Source: Treponema sp. (GTDB taxonomy: Bacteria; Spirochaetota; Spirochaetia; Treponematales; Breznakiellaceae). From it: a stretch of 15,578 nt of DNA. The notes under the pieces were generated by a model. That model worked only from the letters and a program-made list of their open reading frames with translations. It made no database searches and was not told the origin of the DNA. The stretch covers positions 1-15,578 of the forward strand of contig JAITNU010000067.1 of the NCBI GenBank assembly GCA_031290325.1, written 5' to 3'. Below, piece by piece: positions 6,927 through 13,779 of the stretch (positions are counted from its first letter, which is position 1; every line of letters begins with the position of its first letter). A program made the position numbers and the translations under genes.

Positions 6927-7988
6927 ATGACTGAAAAACTTGATATCGAAACCAAGAAAAAGTTGATCGCCGCAAATTGGCGGCTCGAAGATATCGATGA
7001 AGTGCCCTTTGTTATTGAAGTGGGGCCTTTTCATCCGGCCACCAAGGAGTTCTATGACGACGATGCAGCGGAACTGCGGTGGAACGAGGAGTTTCATCAG
7101 AAGCGGGAACTCATATACGATTATGGCTTCCCCAATATCAAACCCAACCTGGGCATCAACATTGTCGCTGCCGCCTTTGGGTGTGAGTATAAGGTGAACA
7201 ATGAGGCCGACCCCTGGATAAGCCCCCTTATCCGGGACGGGAATGAGGAGGATGTGTACAAACTTAAGGTACCGGATCCGGTGAACAACCCCCTGTTCCA
7301 GAAGGCATGGCAGCGCATCGAATGGCTGGAAAGCCATTCCTCCATGCCTCTGCGGGTGGTCAACGTGCCCTCCCCCCTGGTAACCGCGTCCCTGATTTGG
7401 GATTACACCTCCTTTATCGGGGCCACCCTGGAGTATCCTGATGAGGTGCACGCCCTGCTGGAAAAGGTAACTGAGGCGACGATTCTGTACATCAGGGAAC
7501 AGTTTAAGCGGATCAAGAACCTCTACAGCGTGAGCCATGAGTTCTGGCATGTTCCCCGTGAAGTTGGCGTGCGGGTCAGTGATGATACGGCCGCCCTGCT
7601 ATCCCCGAATCTGTACCGGGAATTCGGGGTGAAGTACAACGCCATGATTGCCAAGGAGTTCGGCGGTATTGTGGTACATTCCTGCGGGAATGTGCAGAAT
7701 GTGGTGGGCGCGATGATGGAGATCCCCGGGCTGCGGGGTTTGGACTTTACGATTCCCCAGGTACCCAACTGGGAGCTTATCCGGGACGCGGCAGCGGGAA
7801 AAACAGGACTCTGTCTGCGCCAGAATTACTGGGATCACGGGAGCGATACCACGGTGGACCTGGCGGAATACACAAAAAAGCTGGTAGACTTTTTTGGCCG
7901 CAAGGGTGTGTTTATCCAGACCTCAACCCCCACCGCGGAAGAGGCGGTTGCCCTCGGTGAGCGGCTGCATCAACTGCTCTCGAAGTAG
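6927..7988 (+). CDS. Uroporphyrinogen decarboxylase (UroD/MtaA)-family protein, probable corrinoid-linked methyltransferase
   Basis: A 353-residue protein of the UroD superfamily. It lacks the N-terminal PxWxMRQAGR motif of true HemE, so it is not the haem enzyme. His251 and Cys253 in VVHSCGNV match the HxCG zinc motif of MtaA/MtbA-type methyltransferases, which move methyl groups between corrinoid proteins and thiols such as coenzyme M. The third Cys ligand expected near the end of these enzymes is absent: that region reads VFIQTSTPTAEEA. Cys296 (TGLCLRQN) might substitute. AGAGGA lies six bases before the ATG. It stands alone and is transcribed divergently from znu; no corrinoid protein or other methyltransferase is adjacent, so the substrate is unknown. 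Confidence 0.85.
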   Translation: MTEKLDIETKKKLIAANWRLEDIDEVPFVIEVGPFHPATKEFYDDDAAELRWNEEFHQKRELIYDYGFPNIKPNLGINIVAAAFGCEYKVNNEADPWISPLIRDGNEEDVYKLKVPDPVNNPLFQKAWQRIEWLESHSSMPLRVVNVPSPLVTASLIWDYTSFIGATLEYPDEVHALLEKVTEATILYIREQFKRIKNLYSVSHEFWHVPREVGVRVSDDTAALLSPNLYREFGVKYNAMIAKEFGGIVVHSCGNVQNVVGAMMEIPGLRGLDFTIPQVPNWELIRDAAAGKTGLCLRQNYWDHGSDTTVDLAEYTKKLVDFFGRKGVFIQTSTPTAEEAVALGERLHQLLSK

Positions 7989-8002
7989 TGAGGGGAGCCC
8001 CC

Positions 8003-8024
8003 ATCTGCAAGGGGATCGCTACAT
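8003..8024. terminator. Weak bidirectional hairpin between convergent genes
   Basis: Between the converging UroD-family and pantothenate kinase genes, AAGGGGAT and ATCCCTT can pair across a six-base loop with one bulged G. T-rich bases follow in the plus direction. The site is where a shared terminator would be expected, but the fold is weak. Confidence 0.25.
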
Positions 8025-8029
8025 CCCTT

Positions 8030-8839
8030 TCAGTGCTTTGAAAGTCCCGCGCCGATGGCGGTGGTGTATTCAGCATCCGCGGGATATTCAAAGGCTATCC
8101 CATACATCCGCGTGATGTGGGTGAGAATTTGCTTTCCGATGCTATTATCACCGCCGCGGCCGGTAACAATGACCCGATCCAGGTTCTTGCTCTTTGCCAC
8201 AAAGACCGAAAGGACACCGATAACCTGATAGACCATATTGAGAATCCCCAGGGCGATATCCTCATGCCCTGCAGTATCCAGCATCTTACCAAAATTGGAG
8301 GCTGTTGATTCTTTATCGAGAAAGCTGATATCTGTCTCCACAATATCCTCCAGGAGGAGATCAACATGATTCAGGTTTCCCGAGGCAGCCAGTTCCATGA
8401 TGTCGCTGAAACTGGAAAGGGAAAGCAGTTTCTTTGCCAGCCCCAGGATGGTGCCCCCCCCCACGCCAGAGCCGCCCAGGTGGGAGATGCGGTCTTTCCG
8501 CGCCTCAATGATGGCCGTTCCCGTACCGATGTTGGTGATGATGATGTTGTCCTTGCCTGAAAGGAACATCCCCCCGATGCCGATGGCGGTCATCTCATCA
8601 ACCTTTTCCGTGGGGATACCGAAGAGGTTGTTTTTTATCTTCGTGGCCCCCGCCCCGGTGATCATGATGTTTTGAATCTCCCCCAGAGTAATATCATGCT
8701 CGACCAGCATTTTACCGAAAGCCCCGGTTGCCGAAGTTACCACATCCGCCGCACGGGTCTTGATCTTCCTGATGACCCTGCCGGATTCGATGGACACCGC
8801 CTTGGTGATGGTACTGCCTATATCAATGCCTATTATCAA
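8030..8839 (-). CDS. coaW: Type II pantothenate kinase
   Basis: Catalyses ATP-dependent phosphorylation of pantothenate, the first step of coenzyme A synthesis, in the cytosol. The 269-residue length and ASKHA fold match the Staphylococcus aureus CoaW/eukaryotic PanK type. GIDIGSTITK at 4-13 is the phosphate-1 loop; Glu82 in VDEMTA aligns with the catalytic Glu of the family; NIGTGT at 103-108 and LGGSGVGGGTILGL at 121-134 are its characteristic glycine loops; ASNFGKM follows later. The start is a TTG with AAGGA seven bases upstream; the nearby ATG in the ribosome-site region is out of frame. It lies 52 bp downstream of the chemotaxis gene on the same strand. Type II enzymes resist CoA feedback in S. 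aureus; whether this one does is unknown. Confidence 0.88.
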   Translation of the reverse strand: MIIGIDIGSTITKAVSIESGRVIRKIKTRAADVVTSATGAFGKMLVEHDITLGEIQNIMITGAGATKIKNNLFGIPTEKVDEMTAIGIGGMFLSGKDNIIITNIGTGTAIIEARKDRISHLGGSGVGGGTILGLAKKLLSLSSFSDIMELAASGNLNHVDLLLEDIVETDISFLDKESTASNFGKMLDTAGHEDIALGILNMVYQVIGVLSVFVAKSKNLDRVIVTGRGGDNSIGKQILTHITRMYGIAFEYPADAEYTTAIGAGLSKH

Positions 8840-8891
8840 TTGCTCATCCTTATATCACACTATACTCCGGTTTTTTACGCCATTTGGCCCC

Positions 8892-10118
8892 TTAACCTTG
8901 CAACCTGGACACCAGTTCCAAAAGCTCCGTTGACTTACGGAGCACATCATGCAGCTCTGCGTCAACCTGGGTCGCCAGTTTGACATTATCCACTGCAATG
9001 CTGCTCACCTCATTAACCAGGGTTCCCGCGGTATTACTGGAACTCGACTGCTCTTCTACCGCCTCGGCAATGGATTGTACGTGCAGCACGGTCTCATTGA
9101 CCCCTACCTCTGCTTCAGTCAGAGAGATCGCTGTTTTCTCAGACAATTCCGTTACCCGCGCTATGGATGCTACCACTTTGTCCATGCCCGTGATATTGAG
9201 CTGGGCAAGGTGCTGCATATCTTTTATGTTGGTATCCACGTCCCGTGCGGCGGCCCGTGTTTTTTCCGCCAGTTTACGCACTTCCCCTGCCACCACTGCA
9301 AAGCCCCGTCCCGCTTCACCGCCGGCGTGGGCCGCTTCAATGGAGGCATTCATGGCCAGCAGGTTGATTTGTTCGGCAATATCGGTAATGACCTTCATAA
9401 TGTCACCGATTTTGTTTGACTGGTCTCCCAGCTTATTGATATTTCCGGTGAGACTTCCGGTAAAACTGTGAAGCTCCTGCATAGCCTTACCAGATTCCTG
9501 AGCCATACGCATACCGGTTTCAACTTGCCTGTCCGATGCTTTGGATTTTTCCGTTGCCGTTTCCGCGCTCTGGGCAATGCGCTGGATGCCCTCGGCGCGC
9601 TGCTTCATCGAAACCCTTATGGTATTGATCCGGTCGGTCTGGGTATTGCCCCCGGTCTTTACCCCTGCGGCGTGATCCACAATGGTGCTGATGTGTCTTT
9701 CAAGCTCATGGGTAGCCTTTTCAATCTGTACCGAAATATCCCTGACCTGGGTGTTCCGGGGTGCCTCGGCCTTCTTAGTCTGGAGGGTGGGTTTAAGGTG
9801 CGCCGCTATATGCTGGAAGGTCTTCTGTAACACCGTAATCTCATCGTTCCCCGAAACGGAAAGCTTAAGATTACCGCTCGTACCAGAAGCCAGTTGTTCA
9901 GCAGCCCGTACCGTCTCCTCCAGGGGTTGGGTGATGGACCGTATCGTGACGATGCTGAGGGGGACCAGAATCAAGACCATGAGGACCAGGATACTGGCAC
10001 CCAAAACGGTAACCGACTGAGCGGTCAAGAACACCGTCACGATAAGCCCCATGATTGAAAGCAGTAAGATGGTGATAATTGCCATCATCCGGACGCCTAT
10101 GGATATACCGCGTAACAT
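8892..10118 (-). CDS. Methyl-accepting chemotaxis protein without extracytoplasmic sensor domain
   Basis: A 408-residue transducer. Two membrane helices occupy about residues 12-32 and 38-58, with only a few residues between them, so there is no periplasmic ligand domain. A HAMP-like segment follows at about 58-111 (SITQPLEETVRAAEQLASG). The long helical signalling domain has the conserved hairpin tip at about 250-290, including MNASIEAAHAGGEAGRGFAV and EVRKLAE, the contact region for CheA and CheW. Gln/Glu-rich flanking helices would carry methylation sites. There is no visible C-terminal CheR-docking pentapeptide. It probably senses a cytoplasmic, membrane or energy signal, or partners with another receptor. 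The ATG follows AAGGGA. It may be co-transcribed with the kinase downstream. Confidence 0.95.
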   Translation of the reverse strand: MLRGISIGVRMMAIITILLLSIMGLIVTVFLTAQSVTVLGASILVLMVLILVPLSIVTIRSITQPLEETVRAAEQLASGTSGNLKLSVSGNDEITVLQKTFQHIAAHLKPTLQTKKAEAPRNTQVRDISVQIEKATHELERHISTIVDHAAGVKTGGNTQTDRINTIRVSMKQRAEGIQRIAQSAETATEKSKASDRQVETGMRMAQESGKAMQELHSFTGSLTGNINKLGDQSNKIGDIMKVITDIAEQINLLAMNASIEAAHAGGEAGRGFAVVAGEVRKLAEKTRAAARDVDTNIKDMQHLAQLNITGMDKVVASIARVTELSEKTAISLTEAEVGVNETVLHVQSIAEAVEEQSSSSNTAGTLVNEVSSIAVDNVKLATQVDAELHDVLRKSTELLELVSRLQG

Positions 10119-10186
10119 AATAATCCCTTTTCCCTTGTGTATTCTCTTTAATTTTACACTATATTTCAGGAATTGGGAAGTCTCTT

Positions 10187-10218
10187 CAATAAAAAAACCG
10201 TAATGGTTTTTTTTATTG
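10187..10218. repeat. AT-rich inverted repeat
   Basis: CAATAAAAAAACC, a five-base loop GTAAT, and GGTTTTTTTTATTG form a 13-bp stem with one bulged T. It lies between the divergent chemotaxis gene and the lipoprotein pseudogene. It would look like a bidirectional terminator, but neither flanking gene ends here; it may be left from a lost gene or act as a regulatory structure. Confidence 0.5.
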
Positions 10219-10371
10219 CAAGGTACTGTTATGCTACCTTTTCCACCGTTTCATACTGTTCCCATGATACCTGAGAATTGATACAATATTTTCCTTGATT
10301 TTTACCCCGTTAACCAGTAACTATAGATGACAATGAACTATATCCAGGTATTAACGGGAGTATCTAAATGG

Positions 10372-10784
10372 ATGAAGAACCCCTGGTGCGTCCCGGTACT
10401 GCTGGGGATCATCCTGCTCTGGGCAGGGTGCGGGACCACGGAAACCGGCCGCGCCGGTAGCGATCCGGGCCTGTCCCTGGACGCGGGGATAGCCCCAATT
10501 GCCCGGGATATCGAACGATCCCTGCCCCTGAATACCTGGATAGTGAACTTTGAAACCCCCTCGGCCAAGTTCAGCAATTATGTAAGGACTATGACCGGGC
10601 TATTGCTGACTATACTCAGGCTATCAAGTTAAATCTCAATCTTGCTGAGGTATATTATAACCGGGGCCTTGCCTACTACAATAAAGGGGACTATAACCGG
10701 ACCCTGGCCGACTGGGCCGAGACGTTGCAAATTAATCCAAATCATACTGGCGCACAGGACAGCATTAAAATCCTGGACTATTGA
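10372..10784 (+). pseudogene. Broken TPR lipoprotein (CsgG/LpoB-like N-terminus fused to TPR repeats)
   Basis: The first frame, from the ATG at 10372, encodes a lipoprotein signal MKNPWCVPVLLGIILLWAGC with lipobox WAGC, then SLDAGIAPIARDIERSLPLN and IVNFETPSAKFSNYV. That pattern (amphipathic helix, LP, VxNF.SPS..FS.YV) is familiar from treponemal proteins with a CsgG/LpoB-like domain. At about 10575-10590 the sense jumps to another frame, where KDYDRAIADYTQAIKLN and VYYNRGLAYYNKGDYNRTLA give nearly two TPR units, ending in a TGA at 10782-10784. The rest of the CsgG-like domain is missing, so both an internal deletion and a frameshift have occurred. An ATG at 10327 also opens the first frame, but 10372 gives a standard 20-residue signal with GGGAG upstream. 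Confidence 0.7.
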
Positions 10785-10876
10785 ACCCGGATTGACTCAT
10801 GGCAAGGCGGGAAGCCCAGTTTGCAATAAAGATTGGCTGGAGGTTCTGGACACGACCGTATCCTTCGCCGGCCGCC

Positions 10877-10896
10877 CTGCAAACAGTGCAGTTTTT
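10877..10896 (+). terminator. Possible intrinsic terminator
   Basis: CTGCA, loop AACAG, TGCAG, then TTTTT. The stem is 5 bp. It lies about 95 bases after the pseudogene stop and 70 bases before aroA, which would isolate aroA from upstream transcription. Short stem, so only moderate support. Confidence 0.35.
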
Positions 10897-10965
10897 GCTT
10901 ATAGGCCCAAATTCGGGGGAATACGGTGGCTAGGCGGCTTGGTTGAAATAGGGTATGATACTCCT

Positions 10966-12312
10966 ATGCGTGCGATAATCAAAGCTCATACTTTTTCGGG
11001 GACCTTCCGGGTTCCTGCGTCCAAATCTCACACCATTAGACGGCTCCTCATGGCGGCCTTGGGGGAGGGCGTTTCGGAGATCGAATACCCCTTGGATTCC
11101 CTGGATGCCCGCTCCTGTGTCTCGGTATGCCGGGCCTTAGGGGCGCATATCGAAGAACACCGGGCAACTGATCCTCAGTGCCCTAATCCCAGGAATGAAC
11201 AGGGTGAAAAGCTGGTCCGCTGGACCGTCAGGGGTGCCGGCCCAACTCCTCGCTCCTCGCTCCTCACCCCTCAGGCCCCCCTGGATGTGGGTAATTCCGG
11301 GACCACCCTCTTCCTGGCCCTGGCTGCTGCCGCCCTGGGAAGAGGACCGGTGACCTTTACCGGGGATGCCCAGATCCGTCGCCGTAGCGCTTCCCCGCTC
11401 TTAGCAGCTCTCGCCGGTCTCGGTATTACCATTACTGCCGGGGGACAGGGCTGCGTTCCCATCACCGTGCAAGGGCCGTGGAAAGGGGGACGGGTGAGCC
11501 TTTACTGTCCTACGAGCCAATACCTTTCCGCCCTGCTCCTGGCCGCTCCCTTGGCTCCGGCAGGGACTATCACCGAAATTGACGTGCCTCTCCTCAACGA
11601 ACAGCCATATATCGAATTGACCCTTGCGTATCTTGATGCCCAGGGCATAGCCTACGAAGGGGCACAGGATTTTTCCTGGTTCCGTATCCCCGGTGGTGCG
11701 GTGTATACACCCATGAACGGTCCGGTGCCTGGGGATTTTTCCTCTGCTGCTTTCCCCGGCGGCGCTGCTGTGATTTCTGGAGGACCAGTTACGCTCCTCG
11801 GCCTGGACTCCGCTGATCCCCAGGGGGACAAGGCTGTCTTTGATATGTTTTCCCGTATGAATAGCACGGTGGAATGGATTAATGCAGGAAACGGGGAACG
11901 GGGTTTGAGCATTTCCCGTACCGGTCCTTTACAGGCCGGTGTTTTCGACTTGAACGCGACCCCGGATCTGCTGCCCATCATGGCTGCTGCTGCTGTGTAT
12001 GCCGAGGGGGAGACTGCCCTGGTCAATGTGGCGCATGCCCGGATCAAGGAGACTGACCGTATTGCGGTGATGAGCCGGGAGCTGGGGAAGCTGGGGGTCC
12101 TCAGTGAAGAACGTCCCGACGGACTCATCATCCGGGGAGCTGCGCTGCCCCAGGGCGGAAGGGTGGATGGACAGGGGGATCACCGGGTCGTGATGGCCTT
12201 GGCTGCAGCGGCCCTGGGCGCGGCAGGACCGGTTGAGATCGACGGTGCTGAAGCGGCGGATGTAACCTATCCGGGGTTTCTCGATCTCTTAGCCGCCGAT
12301 ATACGAGTGTAA
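10966..12312 (+). CDS. aroA: 3-phosphoshikimate 1-carboxyvinyltransferase (EPSP synthase)
   Basis: Transfers enolpyruvyl from PEP to shikimate-3-phosphate, the sixth step of the shikimate pathway. Starting at 10966 it has 448 residues, slightly long for the family. Lys20-Ser21 and Arg25 in PASKSHTIRR form the substrate-binding N-terminus; GNSGTT is at 109-114; PTSQYLSALLLAAPL, NATPDLLP, ARIKETDRI and QGDHRVVMALA are further family motifs including the catalytic Asp/Glu and Arg region. Residues about 66-105 form a Pro-rich low-complexity insertion before GNSGTT. The frame is open upstream to a TTG at 10642, but that part crosses the pseudogene and has no family similarity. No Shine-Dalgarno is evident; TATGAT ends six bases before the ATG. 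It abuts trkA with no gap. Confidence 0.95.
   Translation: MRAIIKAHTFSGTFRVPASKSHTIRRLLMAALGEGVSEIEYPLDSLDARSCVSVCRALGAHIEEHRATDPQCPNPRNEQGEKLVRWTVRGAGPTPRSSLLTPQAPLDVGNSGTTLFLALAAAALGRGPVTFTGDAQIRRRSASPLLAALAGLGITITAGGQGCVPITVQGPWKGGRVSLYCPTSQYLSALLLAAPLAPAGTITEIDVPLLNEQPYIELTLAYLDAQGIAYEGAQDFSWFRIPGGAVYTPMNGPVPGDFSSAAFPGGAAVISGGPVTLLGLDSADPQGDKAVFDMFSRMNSTVEWINAGNGERGLSISRTGPLQAGVFDLNATPDLLPIMAAAAVYAEGETALVNVAHARIKETDRIAVMSRELGKLGVLSEERPDGLIIRGAALPQGGRVDGQGDHRVVMALAAAALGAAGPVEIDGAEAADVTYPGFLDLLAADIRV
11246..11266 (+). repeat. Three tandem 7-bp units inside aroA
   Basis: CTCCTCG, CTCCTCG, CTCCTCA in direct tandem, within the aroA insertion that encodes TPRSSLLTPQ. Because 7 is not a multiple of 3, gain or loss of one unit would shift the aroA frame. 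Confidence 0.7.
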
Positions 12313-13779
12313 ATGCGTATTGTTATTGTTGGCGCAGGTATGGTGGGAACCCAACTGGCCCGGCACCTTATTCAGGAAAAACACGATGTGTCTTTAATCG
12401 AATCCAATGAAGAACGGGCGCGGTATGCCTCGAACCATCTGGACTGTCTGGTGCTCCGAGACGAGGGAAACAGTCTCGCCACCCTGGAGGATGCGGGGAT
12501 TGCCAAGGCCGATGCCCTGGTCTGTACCACTGATTCGGACGAAGTCAACATGATCATCTGTGGTCTTGCCGCCTCCCAGTATCCAGCGGTACTCAAAATC
12601 GCCAGGGTCAGAAATGATGATTATGTGCGGCTGAACCCGTCGGGGAAGCGCTCCGGGAGCTGGGAGGGCCAAAAGATTCTGGGGGTTGACTATTTCGTGC
12701 ATCCCGATATAGAAGCAGCGCGGTCGGTATTAAACGCCATAGAACACGGCGCCATGGGAGATGTCCTGGTCTTTGCCAATACATCTTATGAACTCGGTTC
12801 AATTGAAATCGCGGGAAGCAGCACCTTTGACGGACTGGTGCTCAAAGATTACCATTCCCTGGTAAAGAATGAAAGTATCGTAACCCTGATTGATCGAAAG
12901 GGTACCAGTATCCTCCCTGGCGGGGCCACGACCCTCACCAGGGGAGACCGGGTTCATATCCTTGCCAAAGAAAAAGAACTGGATACTATTTTTAAATTCG
13001 CAGGCTGTTCTGAGCGGCCTTTGCGGAAAATAGGCATTGTCGGTGGGGGACGGGTTGGCACCCTCATTGCCGAAGGGCTGTTTGATCGGGCTAAGGATAA
13101 GCCAGGAACCCGGGAACCAAAACAGGAACCGAAAAAGCTACGGGTTATTCTCGATTTTTTTAAACGCCTCCTCCCCAAGAGTGTCCGCAGGGTCATCATC
13201 ATTGAGCAGGATTACAGTATGTGCAAGGAACTGGCTGCCCGTTTCCCCGAGGCCCTGGTGCTCAACGAGGATATTTCTGATGAGGGTTTCGTTGCGGAAG
13301 AACGGATCAACAACCTCGATCTGATTGTAACCGCCACGGATCATCAGGAACTCAACATCATCACCGCGATCTACCTTAAATCCAAGGGGGTTCACCGGGC
13401 AATAGCGCTGGTTACCGGGGCCGGCTATGCGGTCATAGCCCGGCAGCTTGGGGTGGATGTGGTGATCCCCATGAAGTCGGTGGTAGTGGATTCTATCCTG
13501 TCCCATCTCATGGGGGGCGGTGTGAAGGGGCTGCATCGCATCGGAGACGGCAGTATTGATATCATCGAAATTGAGATCCGTCCCGCCACGGCTGCAGTGA
13601 ACAAGCCTATCACTGCTTTTCGTCTTTCCACCAGGGGCCTGGTGATGCTGGTCAACCGGGGGGAAACCTCTTTTATCCCCAAGGGAGATTACGTCTTCCA
13701 TGCCGGCGATCATATCATCCTTATCGCCAAGCATGGCAGTGAAACGGAAATCGAGAAATTTTTCGGTGTATCCCTATGA
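12313..13779 (+). CDS. trkA: Trk potassium uptake system, NAD-binding regulatory subunit TrkA
   Basis: A 488-residue peripheral cytoplasmic protein that binds NAD(H) and gates the TrkH channel. It has two RCK units, as TrkA does and the single-RCK KtrA does not. The first Rossmann domain has GAGMVG at 7-12 with Glu30 ending the second strand, then a TrkA-C domain; the second begins with IVGGGRVG (GGGRVG at 244-249), followed by another TrkA-C domain. A Lys/Pro/Glu-rich insertion of about 30 residues (about 257-285, KDKPGTREPKQEPKK and onward) interrupts the second Rossmann unit between its first helix and second strand. The ATG follows the aroA stop immediately and its stop overlaps the trkH ATG, so translation is coupled throughout. 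Confidence 0.95.
   Translation: MRIVIVGAGMVGTQLARHLIQEKHDVSLIESNEERARYASNHLDCLVLRDEGNSLATLEDAGIAKADALVCTTDSDEVNMIICGLAASQYPAVLKIARVRNDDYVRLNPSGKRSGSWEGQKILGVDYFVHPDIEAARSVLNAIEHGAMGDVLVFANTSYELGSIEIAGSSTFDGLVLKDYHSLVKNESIVTLIDRKGTSILPGGATTLTRGDRVHILAKEKELDTIFKFAGCSERPLRKIGIVGGGRVGTLIAEGLFDRAKDKPGTREPKQEPKKLRVILDFFKRLLPKSVRRVIIIEQDYSMCKELAARFPEALVLNEDISDEGFVAEERINNLDLIVTATDHQELNIITAIYLKSKGVHRAIALVTGAGYAVIARQLGVDVVIPMKSVVVDSILSHLMGGGVKGLHRIGDGSIDIIEIEIRPATAAVNKPITAFRLSTRGLVMLVNRGETSFIPKGDYVFHAGDHIILIAKHGSETEIEKFFGVSL

Noticed and set aside
6909..7550. 213-codon minus-strand frame opposite the UroD-family gene
   Set aside because: No family resemblance; the plus strand encodes a recognisable protein with promoter and ribosome site.
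6927..7988. Calling this gene hemE
   Set aside because: The RQAGR substrate motif of true uroporphyrinogen decarboxylase is missing and an HxCG zinc motif is present.
10799..10933. 44-codon ORF between the pseudogene and aroA
   Set aside because: No ribosome site, no recognisable motif, and it overlaps a possible terminator.
10642..10965. A 108-codon N-terminal extension of aroA from a TTG
   Set aside because: It crosses the TPR remnant in another frame, has no EPSP synthase similarity, and the family N-terminus (PASKS) begins 20 residues after the ATG at 10966.
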